Counted from the stretch's first letter, positions 1 through 45,184 are shown. The stretch: 64,000 nt of DNA from Crossaster papposus (GCA_037893245.1 JBAIAA010000902.1:186001-250000), one strand, 5' to 3'. Notes: a model not told the origin generated them from the letters alone. A program made the numbers and translations.

Positions 1-3
1 CTT

Positions 4-132
4 ATGGATTTAGCCAACTGCCATAAACCCGGATCCCCTATACTGCCAATTGTAGAAGATGTAGCTGACAAATGGATTTGGCTGAAGCTGAAACGAGACA
101 AGCACCTAACAGCCATTTAAACTGGTGGTCGG
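4..132 (+). other. Upstream exon of the transposase locus ending in a stop
   Basis: From the ATG at 4 the frame stays open for 38 codons (begins MDLANCHKPG) to TAA at 118-120, then reaches a strong GTAAGT donor at 133. The phase at the donor is 0, which fits the phase-0 start of the next exon at 262 after a CAG acceptor. It is therefore either a true coding exon with a premature stop or a 5' untranslated exon, with translation starting at ATG 286. The exon may begin left of the window. No family is recognised for this peptide. Confidence 0.35.
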
Positions 133-3100
133 GTAAGTTTTTTTAAATTATCTACATGTAATCTTTACAACAGTACTGATTTAGTTTCTTAATCCACTTT
201 TAATGCAACTACATGTACTATCTATTTATACTAGTTATGGTGTACTTTTGTATCTAAACAGCCTGCCTATATACAACAACAAGTTATGTCCAAGAAGGCT
301 AGCACATCTCCAGAAGCAGCTAAGCAGAAGTCCTTGACGACAGAAACATCACTTGTCATGATGCGAGACTGTCATCTTGCATTGAATCAGCTGAGGAAAT
401 TAAGAAGGTTGTTGGGTATTAGCTATTTAAATGAGCAGCATATATTTGTAGTGATTAATAACATTTCATGTATTATAGGGGTTGATAGTATCGTAATGAC
501 AGCAATTTCCTTTTTTTAAAGTTCTCCCAAACATATTTTTCAGGTACATGAATGACAACATTCAAAATATCATCCCCTCTGAAAGGACTCTAAGAAAACA
601 ACAGAAACTTCTCCTGAAAGATTATCTCCAAGGGGAAATGACTGAACTTGTGTTCAACAGTGAGAAAGCTGGTGGTATGAATGGGCTTGAAACTCGAGCT
701 GTACCATTTGCATATGTGAGCAACCTCAGTGAGATGGTGATAGATTACTTGGATCGGCATGACCGGTGAGAGCATAGTCAGCATACTACATGTAATGACT
801 GAACATGTCCATGTCCATATAATGGAATTCACTTTTCACGATGATGCAAAATAATGCCCCATTCAACTCCCCTTTTCAAAGGTATGGCACGTTGACATGG
901 CATCAAGGAGTGATACCGGACGATGAGGTCTGGATAAAGATTGGAGGGGATAAGGGAGGATCATCTTTCAAAATGGCATTCCAAATTGTGAATGTTGAGC
1001 GTCCCAATTCCCTGCGCAACACTGTTGTGTTTGCATGCTTCGAGGCCAAAGATTCCCTAGTGAACATCGAAAGGGCACTTCCTCCTACCTTTCAACAGAT
1101 TGCAAAGCTGGGATCCATTAAGTGGCAGTAAGCTGGATTTTCTCGCTCTATATTTTGCTGTTAACTGGGGTTTTTTTTCTGGAAAGAAATAAGTAATCAG
1201 CATATTACATTTACATTGTATTTGTATTCATCACCACAGAAACAAGTTTTAATAATCTTGGACACATACACTCAATACAAACGGATAATTAAAAACTAAT
1301 TTCCAATTTCCCTATTTTTTGTTATTTCAGGGACAGGTCTATCCGTCTATTTTGCTTCGGGGACTATGAGTTGCTGAACAAGATATATGGCATATGTGGA
1401 TGCAATGGTAAGTTATGGCCACATGCATTCTCAAAAAGCAAATACAACATTTTGGAAATGGACAAGGATGCATGTATGCTATACTAACCCAATGACGGTA
1501 TATCCGTAGCAGTCATTCAACTTCTAAGACCTTGAGTCCAATGTGAGTTGATTGGGCACATGAATGGCTTTGATAGCTGATAGCCTGTGGAAATAAAACC
1601 ACGTTATATTATTAAGGGTTTGAATTGTTATTTTATTTATTTTTACTTGGCAGCTCGCTATTGCTGTATATATTGTACAGCCAGCAAAACAGCAATGCAG
1701 GAACCAATCACAGAGAGGGGTCGCTGTCCACCTCGCACACTATAGACTATTGAAGCGAACTATTGCCGTTTTGAACAAGATGGAGGACTGCAGAAGAGAT
1801 CCAAAGATGTTTCATTCAGCATTGTACATCGCCCCCTTTTGCCTATTGAGATAGATCATGTAAGTTCTAGAAGCACTAAATACATGTAGATTGTTTGACA
1901 AAAAAATGCAAACAGGCCAAATTGATCATGAACAATGTTAACTTTTGTTCCCCTTGTCTCCAGGTCGTCCTCCCAACATTACATATTTCGCTGGGTGTCT
2001 TTAAGAAGTTGTTCGATGCATTTGAATCTGCTTGCCATGGAATTGATGTGGAGTTGTTCCAGCTTCGTGTTGCTGCAGATGACACAGAGCAGAAGAACAA
2101 CTTTGAAGACCGTATACAATGCGAAATCGAACGACAACAGCAAATCATGAAAACACTGGAAGAGAAACGTTCTGAGCTGAACGATGTTGAAGAGGAACTA
2201 CCTCTGCATGTACTGCGAAATGCCAAAGAAGATATGGACGCCGATTTTCTTCAAATTGCAAACACAGCATTCAAGCTCTGTGATGAAATTCTGAACTTGG
2301 TAATACTTCTTTCACTTGAAAATAGAAACAGGCATATAATAAATCCCTTTCCCAATAAACCGGAAATGTAGGCTTAACACACCTTTCTCTACTTTTCAAC
2401 AGGAGAGACAGTCTGAAACACTTCAGCTTCCATTCGCCACTGGACCTGTTGCAAGCTGTTTAGACAAAGTCCTTCAGCAACATCGAGTACAGAGACAGGC
2501 ATATCACGGGAAGGCATTTGTTGGCAATCACGTCCACAAGTGCTGTGAGGTAAAAACAAATACATTTGTACATTCTATGATTAAAGAAAGTAACATACAT
2601 GACAGTGCTAGGTCTGTTATGCTTGTCTTGTAATATGAGACCTTTATGCATTGTATTGAAATTAAACTACATCTGCATTTACAATTTGTTATGTTTGTTT
2701 GACAGCCCTCAATCATAAAAGCACTTACCTCAGTTCCCTCAGAGGTGGTAGACAAAAGCCTGACTGATGACATCCCCTTAGCATTAGGCGAGAGACTTCG
2801 ACGTGAAGCTGCTCAAATCGGAGTGAACTTCCAGGAGCTTTTCTTGAAGTTCGCTGATGTGCACAAGGGCATAAATCACACCTATGCAGTAACACCAGAT
2901 CAAATTCATCGCCTTGGTATGTAAAAATACTAAATATGTTTTCGGGGTTTCTTGGAAATTATTGTTCTCCACTTTAATTAGGACCGGATATATAATGAGC
3001 CCTCCATAGCACTTCCCTTAAAATTTCAAATAGCTAACATCAACCATGTTTCTGACTAACAGATGCGAGTATCCGTGATCTGATGAGCACATATCGCAGG

Positions 3101-3376
3101 ATACTTCCCACGCAGAGCATCACTCCAAAACTACACCTACTGGAAGACCATGCAGTGGAACAACTGGAATGCTTTCAAGTTGGTTTCGGTTTACTCAACG
3201 AGCAAGGTGGGGAACTTATTCATACCGAATTCAATCGAACCGGGAGAATCGTTCAGGGCATGCGAGGAGAACTCCAAAAGCTGATGTCCATCATGCGAAG
3301 GCACCACATCACAACGACTCCTGAAATCAGCAGGCACATGTCAAAACCTGAAAGTGCACAAAGAAAGGAGTACTAA
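4..3376 (+). pseudogene. Decayed RAG1/Transib-like DDE transposase, multi-exon
   Basis: Nine exons join without a frame break: 262-407, 544-765, 882-1127, 1331-1407, 1654-1859, 1964-2299, 2403-2549, 2706-2916 and 3063-3376 (635 codons with the final stop, counted from 262). Every intron is GT-AG, although the donor after 407 is weak. Seen motifs: GGDKGG with D146, followed by FQIVNV; FGDYEL with D216; a CIYC pair with C235 and C238; LHISLG at 305-310; HGKAFVGNH; and NEQGGELIH with E577 and E581. From memory, mouse RAG1 has D600, D708, E962 and zinc ligands C727/C730; D-to-first-C is 19 residues in both proteins, and LHISLG sits where RAG1 has LHCDIG. I infer a cut-and-paste transposase core that would act on DNA in the nucleus. 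It is broken by an in-frame TAG at codon 261 (1743-1745). A phase-matched upstream exon ends in TAA (118-120). Another RNase H-fold transposase family is possible. Confidence 0.6.
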
Positions 3377-4250
3377 GAAAGATGCTGCCGACTTCAGAAA
3401 TACATTCAATTTGGCTGTTTATTGGTCAGGGGGTGGGGGGGGGGGGGTAAGTACTGTAATTACCAATTTATGTAGCCAACAGAAGGGCTTTATAATTCAA
3501 CTATAATCTTTGTAGAAATTAAAATGTGCTATATATAGGCCTATTCATGCTGACTTGGAGAGTATGTAAACTGCCAAATGGAAGTGGGTTGTCAGATTAA
3601 AGGCATTGCATCGAGTTACCAATTTGTGAGTCATGCAATTTTTTATGGGGAAATGAGTGCGTGAAAAAAACAATTTCATCTGGTTACTTCAAGTTCAATT
3701 CCATCATTTCAGGCACAAATACCATACTATGTATGATGAATGTAAATGTAAAAGTTGTAAAACAATTACATTAATAATTAAACATCAGTTTGTTGTGTAG
3801 CATGTGACAATTTAAATAATAAACGGTGATAAAGTAAAAGGTTTACATGTACATCATGTTCCATGGAGCATGGAGGAATAAAACTACAACTTCAGGATTT
3901 AAGTTGTGGCAAGTTGAATATCATAATTTATGTAAATAAATGTAAAATGAAATGGTGTAAATAAATATAATAATTAACAATAACATAATGTGCATAGTGG
4001 AATTTATTACGATTGCATACATGCAAGAGTCGTTGAGCATGACCACATGTACAGTACATTTTTTGTACATAAAACGGATAGCACAATGCACCACGTGACA
4101 TAATGACTGTTTCATGTACAGTTACTGCAAGTGATTGTTTCGTGCTCTGTTGCATTTAAACCGAAATTAAAATGCCCACCATGCATATCAAGACACAACT
4201 AACGTTCTAAGAATTTACTAAAATTGAAAACAGATCACTTGTTTACTTAC
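3377..4250. other. AT-rich 3' flank, no gene seen
   Basis: This stretch follows the transposase stop. It holds a G-run with 13 uninterrupted G at 3435-3447, two AATAAA hexamers and several acatgta palindromes (near 3845 and 4046). Short open frames on the minus strand at 3921-4155 have low-complexity composition and no homology I can name. A minus-strand acceptor-like CAG near 4143 might receive the intron that starts after the exon at 4251-4332, but the joined frame stops after about a dozen codons. Confidence 0.4.
3818..3823 (+). promoter_or_regulatory. Candidate polyadenylation signal of the transposase locus
   Basis: Canonical AATAAA about 440 bases after the stop codon at 3374-3376; a second AATAAA lies at 3877-3882. 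The position fits a 3' untranslated region of ordinary length, but the hexamer is common in AT-rich sequence. Confidence 0.3.
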
Positions 4251-4332
4251 CCAGTTTTTTTCGAAGGGCCTGTCTCTGCAACCGACGGATTGCATGCACG
4301 GTGCACGCGAAGCGACCGCGTGACTTGACCAT
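4251..4332 (-). CDS. First coding exon of an unknown minus-strand gene
   Basis: On the minus strand an ATG at 4332 (context AACATGG, A at -3) opens a basic peptide beginning MVKSRGRFACTVHAIRRLQR. It runs 27 complete codons plus one base into a strong donor, GG|GTAAGT, at 4250-4249. CpG content and base composition rise sharply here compared with the AT-rich flank, as expected for a promoter-proximal exon. The gene would run toward the transposase pseudogene, tail to tail. I cannot place the next exon, and a partner may have been lost. Function is not recognised; the arginine- and lysine-rich start would suit a nucleic-acid-binding protein or a targeting segment, which is a guess only. Confidence 0.4.
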
Positions 4333-11966
<7,634 letters not shown>

Positions 11967-11972
11967 TGAATT

Positions 11973-12089
11973 TTATAAAACAAAACTCGCGATCGCCAGA
12001 CGGCGAGCGCGAAAAAACAATAACAACATAAGAATAACTGCTCGACGCCGGTTGAAAACAAACGCTGTTTTTCGTGCTTTTCTAGGCAT
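11973..12089 (-). other. Short open frame, arginine-rich then leucine-rich
   Basis: A 38-codon frame from an ATG at 12089 begins MPRKARKTAFVFNRRR and continues into a hydrophobic stretch before TAA. It is identical in spacer copy 3 (45068-45184). It could be a tiny membrane-anchored peptide, a 5' fragment of a gene cut by the repeats, or chance. There is no coding support beyond the frame itself. Confidence 0.15.
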
Positions 12090-12262
12090 CCATGATAGTA
12101 AAACTTCGAACAGGTCATTTAAATGATATTTACTATAAAATACAACCCCCCAAATCCACCCATTCATGATAATTCAAGCAATTACAAATGGTGTACCCAA
12201 CCTTTAAATAAAACGTGTACTTAATTTTCTCTGCATTACATATTTAAATCATTTTCTGTTAC

Positions 12263-12461
12263 CTCAAATGCCAGTCAAAAACAATGCAAAGAAGCACTTG
12301 ACTGCATACAAATTGGCAAGTAACAATTCACCTCCCGTCTTAGACGCATCTTTATTGAGCTGCCCAAAATATAAACCTGTAGAGAAGACAAAAGAAATTA
12401 CAGTTTTAGAGGTGGGAGAAAAATCCCAGAAGAATATTCTGGGGAAAATCGACAAAATCAG
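12263..12461. other. Exon-like signals on both strands of the spacer
   Basis: On the plus strand, 12275-12461 is open (62 codons, lysine-rich), with an acceptor-like CCAG before it and a CAG|GTAGGG donor after it. On the minus strand, 12376-12263 is bordered by a good acceptor (TTCTCTACAG) and a good donor (GAG|GTAACA), but all three minus frames contain a stop, so it could only be terminal or untranslated. Both readings recur unchanged at 45358-45556 in copy 3. I cannot decide which strand is used, if either. Confidence 0.25.
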
Positions 12462-12878
12462 GTAGGGACTGAAAAACCTGCTTGCTGTGTGCCGGTGGCT
12501 GACAGATATTGCCGGTCTTGCTTGTGACATGTTTACCGTCATCCATTTTGAATCCCGAAAAAAATGTGCAAGGTACTTGTACACCCACCCTCCGATGCGA
12601 ATTGAAACCTTGATTAATGGAGTTAAAACTTGAAATAAGTCCAACATCCGCCACTAATACGTTTCGGAAAACTTTCGACGACTCTTAAAAAAATACATAT
12701 AAGTCATCGTATTGTACTAAAAATACACCTATTACAAGTTGTACTTTTGTGTTTTGTGAAATGATTCATAGGACACGACACAGCTGCAACCTGAGATGCA
12801 TTGAAGTTACGACGAGTTTCATGAAAATAGATTAAGGCAACAAATGTAAAGTATTTTTTTACCCTAACGCCCTAGGCA

Positions 12879-12884
12879 TTTATT
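12879..12884 (-). promoter_or_regulatory. Polyadenylation signal, spacer gene copy 1
   Basis: AATAAA on the minus strand, 97 bases beyond the stop codon of the three-exon gene (stop at 12983-12981). The distance is typical for a terminal exon and supports the gene model. Confidence 0.45.
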
Positions 12885-12980
12885 TGGGGTACAGTACACA
12901 ATACTACCCAGTTCTTATAGGCTAGTGTAATAAGAGTACTGCATACAAGTAGTATTTTGTAGTATTGGGTGGTGATAGGG

Positions 12981-13600
12981 TTAATGTTTCATGGTCTTTA
13001 AAACCTCACATACTGGGGAACAATATTGGAAAATGTTCATGTCAAATATGTCATCTACAAGCTGTTTTGAATACACAACAGGAATACACAGGGAGGAGGT
13101 CCACTTCTAAAGAATGCACAATCTTGTTTCTGAAGCATTATATAATTTGCTGCTTTCTTACCTTTGTATGACAATTAGAATGTGTTGCAGCCAATTTTTG
13201 CTTAGCCTTTGTAACACTTAAAAGGTCAGGCAGTTTGTGTACATGGAGGATCTGTGAACAAAAAGGAGAAATAAATACAAGAGAGGGTATTCAGTATTAT
13301 AAAGTATGTAACAAGTTGTAAAAAGAACCAAAAAGGTGCATGTTGTAAATGCACATAAGGAACCTTGAGTAATTTAGATTTAACTTCAAAAAGCAGGCCA
13401 GGCATATTATGTACATCAACATAGGAGGACCATTATGATTACAAGCCTAAGCTTGTTAGCCTTGGCCGGCAGTCTACCTGAAATTGGTGAAATTTGAAGA
13501 TTGGTGAAAAAGGCGTGGAAGCTTTAAGAAATGCGTCGAAGAATGCAGCAGATTGTTTTAAATGAAAAGAATTTAAAGAATCCACAGAAGAATTCGAACT
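12981..13600 (-). CDS. Last three exons of an unknown gene, spacer copy 1
   Basis: Minus-strand exons 13600-13478, 13251-13162 and 13061-12981 join with every intron in phase 0 and give 97 codons ending in TAA. The middle exon is exactly 90 bases, with a textbook acceptor (TCCTTTTTGTTCACAG) and donor (AAAG|GTAAGA). The first has a CAG|GTAGAC donor; the last follows an AACAG acceptor and is followed by AATAAA. Introns are 226 and 100 bases. The peptide includes [16 protein letters not shown], then [20 protein letters not shown], then [17 protein letters not shown] do not recognise a family. The gene is cut at its 5' side where the telomere-like array begins; the frame remains open into that array, which may hide the lost acceptor. 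Confidence 0.45.
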
Positions 13601-13882
13601 AGCAGTTAGCATTAGAGTTAGCGTTAGAGTTAGCGTTAGAGTTAGCGTTAGAGTTAGCGTTAGAGTTAGCGTTAGAGTTAGCGTTAGAGTTAGCGTTAGA
13701 GTTAGCGTTAGAGTTAGCGTTAGAGTTAGCGTTAGCGTTAGAGTTAGCGTTAGAGTTAGCGTTAGAGTTAGAGTTAGAGTTAGAGTTAGAGTTAGAGTTA
13801 GCGTTAGAGTTAGCGTTAGAGTTAGCGTTAGCGTTAGCGTTAGCGTTAGCGTTAGCGTTAGCGTTAGCGTTAGCGTTAGAGT
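13601..13882 (+). repeat. TTAGAG/TTAGCG alternating array after spacer copy 1
   Basis: Hexamers of two kinds, TTAGAG and TTAGCG, largely alternate to make a 12-base unit. Runs of pure TTAGAG occur near 13760-13800 and pure TTAGCG near 13824-13876. One TTAGCA unit sits at the left border. Same strand and orientation as the pure TTAGCG array on the other side of the spacer. Confidence 0.93.
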
Positions 13883-15068
13883 CTGTCCTTCCGTCTGTCT
13901 TTCCGTCTGTCCTTCCGTCTGTCCTTCCGTCCGTCCTTCCGTCTGTCCTTCCGTCCATCCTTCCGTCCATCCTTCCGTCCATCCTTCCGTCCATCCTTCC
14001 GTCCATCCTTCCTTCCTTCGTTCCGTCCTTCCTTCCGTCCTTCCGTCCGTCCTTCCGTCCGTCCTTCCGTCCTTCCGTCCTTCCGTCCTTCCGTCCATCC
14101 AGTCCATCCAGTCCTTCCGTTCCTTCCGTCCATCCGTCCATCCTTCCTTCCTTCCTTCCTTCCGTCCATCCTTCCTTCCTTCCTTCCGTCCATCCTTCCT
14201 TCCTTCCTTCCGTCCATCCTTCCTTCCTTCCTTCCGTCCTTCCTTCCGTCCTTCCGTCCTTCCGTCCTTCCTTCCGTCCTTCCGTCCTTCCTTCCGTCCT
14301 TCCTTCCTTCCTTCCTTCCGTCCTTCCTTCCTTCCGTCCTTCCTTCCTTCCTTCCGTCCTTCCTTCCTTCCGTCCTTCCGTCCTTCCTTCCGTCCTTCCT
14401 TCCTTCCGTCCTTCCTTCCTTCCGTCCTTCCGTCCTTCCGTCCTTCCTTCCGTCCTCCAGTCCATCCAGTCCATCAGTCCATCAGTCCATCCAGTCCATC
14501 CGTTCCTTCCGTTCCTTCCGTTCCTTCCGTTCCTTCCGTTCCTTCCGTTCCTTCCGTTCCTTCCGTTCCTTCCGTTCCTTCCGTTCCTTCCGTTCCTTCC
14601 GTTCCTTCCGTTCCTTCCGTTCCTTCCGTTCCTTCCGTTCCTTCCGTCCTTCCGTCCTTCCTTCCGTCCTTCCGTCCTTCCATCCGTCCGTCCTTCCATC
14701 CTTCCGTCCTTCCATCCTTCCGTCCTTCCGTCCTTCCATCCTTCCATCCTTCCATCCTTCCATCCTTCCATCCTTCCATCCTTCCATCCTTCCATCCTTC
14801 CGTCCTTCCGTCCTTCCGTCCTTCCGTCCTTCCGTCCTTCAGTCTGTCCTTCAGTCTGTCCTTCCGTCTGTCCTTCCGTCTGTCCTTCCGTCTGTCCTTC
14901 CGTCTGTCCTTCCGTCCGTCCTTCCGTCCGTCCTTCCGTCCGTCCTTCCGTCCGTCCTTCCGTCCGTCCTTCCGTCCGTCCTTCCGTCCGTCCTTCCATC
15001 TTCCTTCCATCTTCCTTCCATCTTCCTTCCATCTTCCTTCCATCTTCCTTCCATCTTCCTTCCATCTT
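13883..15068 (+). repeat. Mixed pyrimidine tetramer arrays, copy 1
   Basis: A patchwork of tetramers of the CNTC type with short sub-arrays. In order: irregular CCTT/CCGT/CCAT runs; a short CAGTCCATC stretch near 14458-14500; a 9-bp CCGTTCCTT array to about 14641; CCATCCTT runs near 14690-14800; CCGTCTGTCCTT and CCGTCCGTCCTT 12-mers from about 14850 to 14995; and an 11-bp CCATCTTCCTT array to 15068. The same order is repeated in the copy at 17801-19094 with small copy-number changes. Confidence 0.9.
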
Positions 15069-16530
15069 CCTTCCGTCCTTCCGTCCTTCCGTCCTTCCGT
15101 CCTTCCGTCCTTCCGTCCTTCCGTCCTTCCGTCCTTCCGTCCTTCCGTCCTTCCGTCCTTCCGTCCTTCCGTCCTTCCGTCCTTCCGTCCTTCCGTCCTT
15201 CCGTCCTTCCGTCCTTCCGTCCTTCCGTCCTTCCGTCCTTCCGTCCTTCCGTCCTTCCGTCCTTCCGTCCTTCCGTCCTTCCGTCCTTCCGTCCTTCCGT
15301 CCTTCCGTCCTTCCGTCCTTCCGTCCTTCCGTCCTTCCGTCCTTCCGTCCTTCCGTCCTTCCGTCCTTCCGTCCTTCCGTCCTTCCGTCCTTCCGTCCTT
15401 CCGTCCTTCCGTCCTTCCGTCCTTCCGTCCTTCCGTCCTTCCGTCCTTCCGTCCTTCCGTCCTTCCGTCCTTCCGTCCTTCCGTCCTTCCGTCCTTCCGT
15501 CCTTCCGTCCTTCCGTCCTTCCGTCCTTCCGTCCTTCCGTCCTTCCGTCCTTCCGTCCTTCCGTCCTTCCGTCCTTCCGTCCTTCCGTCCTTCCGTCCTT
15601 CCGTCCTTCCGTCCTTCCGTCCTTCCGTCCTTCCGTCCTTCCGTCCTTCCGTCCTTCCGTCCTTCCGTCCTTCCGTCCTTCCGTCCTTCCGTCCTTCCGT
15701 CCTTCCGTCCTTCCGTCCTTCCGTCCTTCCGTCCTTCCGTCCTTCCGTCCTTCCGTCCTTCCGTCCTTCCGTCCTTCCGTCCTTCCGTCCTTCCGTCCTT
15801 CCGTCCTTCCGTCCTTCCGTCCTTCCGTCCTTCCGTCCTTCCGTCCTTCCGTCCTTCCGTCCTTCCGTCCTTCCGTCCTTCCGTCCTTCCGTCCTTCCGT
15901 CCTTCCGTCCTTCCGTCCTTCCGTCCTTCCGTCCTTCCGTCCTTCCGTCCTTCCGTCCTTCCGTCCTTCCGTCCTTCCGTCCTTCCGTCCTTCCGTCCTT
16001 CCGTCCTTCCGTCCTTCCGTCCTTCCGTCCTTCCGTCCTTCCGTCCTTCCGTCCTTCCGTCCTTCCGTCCTTCCGTCCTTCCGTCCTTCCGTCCTTCCGT
16101 CCTTCCGTCCTTCCGTCCTTCCGTCCTTCCGTCCTTCCGTCCTTCCGTCCTTCCGTCCTTCCGTCCTTCCGTCCTTCCGTCCTTCCGTCCTTCCGTCCTT
16201 CCGTCCTTCCGTCCTTCCGTCCTTCCGTCCTTCCGTCCTTCCGTCCTTCCGTCCTTCCGTCCTTCCGTCCTTCCGTCCTTCCGTCCTTCCGTCCTTCCGT
16301 CCTTCCGTCCTTCCGTCCTTCCGTCCTTCCGTCCTTCCGTCCTTCCGTCCTTCCGTCCTTCCGTCCTTCCGTCCTTCCGTCCTTCCGTCCTTCCGTCCTT
16401 CCGTCCTTCCGTCCTTCCGTCCTTCCGTCCTTCCGTCCTTCCGTCCTTCCGTCCTTCCGTCCTTCCGTCCTTCCGTCCTTCCGTCCTTCCGTCCTTCCGT
16501 CCTTCCGTCCTTCCGTCCTTCCGTCCTTCC
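15069..16530 (+). repeat. 8-bp satellite CCGTCCTT, short block
   Basis: About 180 perfect units with no slip noticed. The array ends against a nine-base GTTAAAAAA and then spacer copy 2, which shows that the spacer joins satellite here instead of the left half seen in copy 1. Confidence 0.96.
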
Positions 16531-16796
16531 GTTAAAAAAGTTAAAACTTGAAATAAGTCCAACATCCGCCACTAATACGTTTCGGAAAACTTTCGACGAC
16601 TCTTAAAAAAATACATATAAGTCATCGTATTGTACTAAAAATACACCTATTACAAGTTGTACTTTTGTGTTTTGTGAAATGATTCATAGGACACGACACA
16701 GCTGCAACCTGAGATGCATTGAAGTTACGACGAGTTTCATGAAAATAGATTAAGGCAACAAATGTAAAGTATTTTTTTACCCTAACGCCCTAGGCA

Positions 16797-16802
16797 TTTA
16801 TT
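16797..16802 (-). promoter_or_regulatory. Polyadenylation signal, spacer gene copy 2
   Basis: Minus-strand AATAAA in the same position relative to the stop codon as in copy 1. Confidence 0.4.
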
Positions 16803-16898
16803 TGGGGTACAGTACACAATACTACCCAGTTCTTATAGGCTAGTGTAATAAGAGTACTGCATACAAGTAGTATTTTGTAGTATTGGGTGGTGATAGGG

Positions 16899-17518
16899 TT
16901 AATGTTTCATGGTCTTTAAAACCTCACATACTGGGGAACAATATTGGAAAATGTTCATGTCAAATATGTCATCTACAAGCTGTTTTGAATACACAACAGG
17001 AATACACAGGGAGGAGGTCCACTTCTAAAGAATGCACAATCTTGTTTCTGAAGCATTATATAATTTGCTGCTTTCTTACCTTTGTATGACAATTAGAATG
17101 TGTTGCAGCCAATTTTTGCTTAGCCTTTGTAACACTTAAAAGGTCAGGCAGTTTGTGTACATGGAGGATCTGTGAACAAAAAGGAGAAATAAATACAAGA
17201 GAGGGTATTCAGTATTATAAAGTATGTAACAAGTTGTAAAAAGAACCAAAAAGGTGCATGTTGTAAATGCACATAAGGAACCTTGAGTAATTTAGATTTA
17301 ACTTCAAAAAGCAGGCCAGGCATATTATGTACATCAACATAGGAGGACCATTATGATTACAAGCCTAAGCTTGTTAGCCTTGGCCGGCAGTCTACCTGAA
17401 ATTGGTGAAATTTGAAGATTGGTGAAAAAGGCGTGGAAGCTTTAAGAAATGCGTCGAAGAATGCAGCAGATTGTTTTAAATGAAAAGAATTTAAAGAATC
17501 CACAGAAGAATTCGAACT
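16899..17518 (-). CDS. Last three exons of an unknown gene, spacer copy 2
   Basis: Exons 17518-17396, 17169-17080 and 16979-16899, identical to copy 1 in sequence, splice signals and phase. The open frame is kept for 97 codons. Because copy 2 lies within a 3.9-kb tandem duplication, its intactness may reflect youth and not selection. The 5' side is again lost in a TTAGAG/TTAGCG array. No family is recognised. Confidence 0.42.
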
Positions 17519-44851
<27,333 letters not shown>

Positions 44852-45067
44852 CTGTTACAAATAACATCATGAATAAGAAACACACAACTGATATAATCAT
44901 TATAAATATTGCGAGTTAAAGGCAGGATACACCATTTGCAGATATCAAAAATATTTACTACCGTATTATTAAGAAATATCTTACTTATTTGAAAGTAAAT
45001 AATGATTTTAGGCGTCCAGCAAAATGATTGCCCTAGATATTCTGATATTATTCCGAAAAATTGAATT

Positions 45068-45184
45068 TTATAAAACAAAACTCGCGATCGCCAGACGGCG
45101 AGCGCGAAAAAACAATAACAACATAAGAATAACTGCTCGACGCCGGTTGAAAACAAACGCTGTTTTTCGTGCTTTTCTAGGCAT
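45068..45184 (-). other. Short open frame, second copy of MPRKARK frame
   Basis: Identical 38-codon frame to the one in spacer copy 1. Its identity follows from the near identity of the spacers and gives no separate coding support. Confidence 0.15.

Larger units (their letters stand above)
16540..17518. repeat. Unique spacer, copy 2 of 3, left-truncated
   Basis: 979 bases equal to 12622-13600 at a constant offset of 3918 with no indel; I noticed no substitution. The left 680 bases of copy 1 are missing and replaced by 8-bp satellite plus GTTAAAAAA. The following arrays also match those after copy 1, so about 3.9 kb (12622-16539) has been duplicated in tandem. Confidence 0.95.

Noticed and set aside
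3429-3447. G-run as a G-quadruplex regulatory element
   Set aside because: It is essentially one homopolymer run with a single interruption, and its length may be a sequencing artefact; nothing links it to the gene.
3921-4155. Two short minus-strand frames in the 3' flank
   Set aside because: Low-complexity, AT-driven composition and no splice or start context.
12406-12654. 82-codon minus-strand frame beginning MADVGL
   Set aside because: The apparent start is GTG, not ATG, which is not expected in an animal gene. A nearby ATG gives a different frame without further support.
12965-13171. 68-codon plus-strand frame shared by spacer copies 1 and 2
   Set aside because: It starts at TTG, its beginning is broken by the two-base insertion in copy 3, and it lies antisense to the better supported minus-strand exons.
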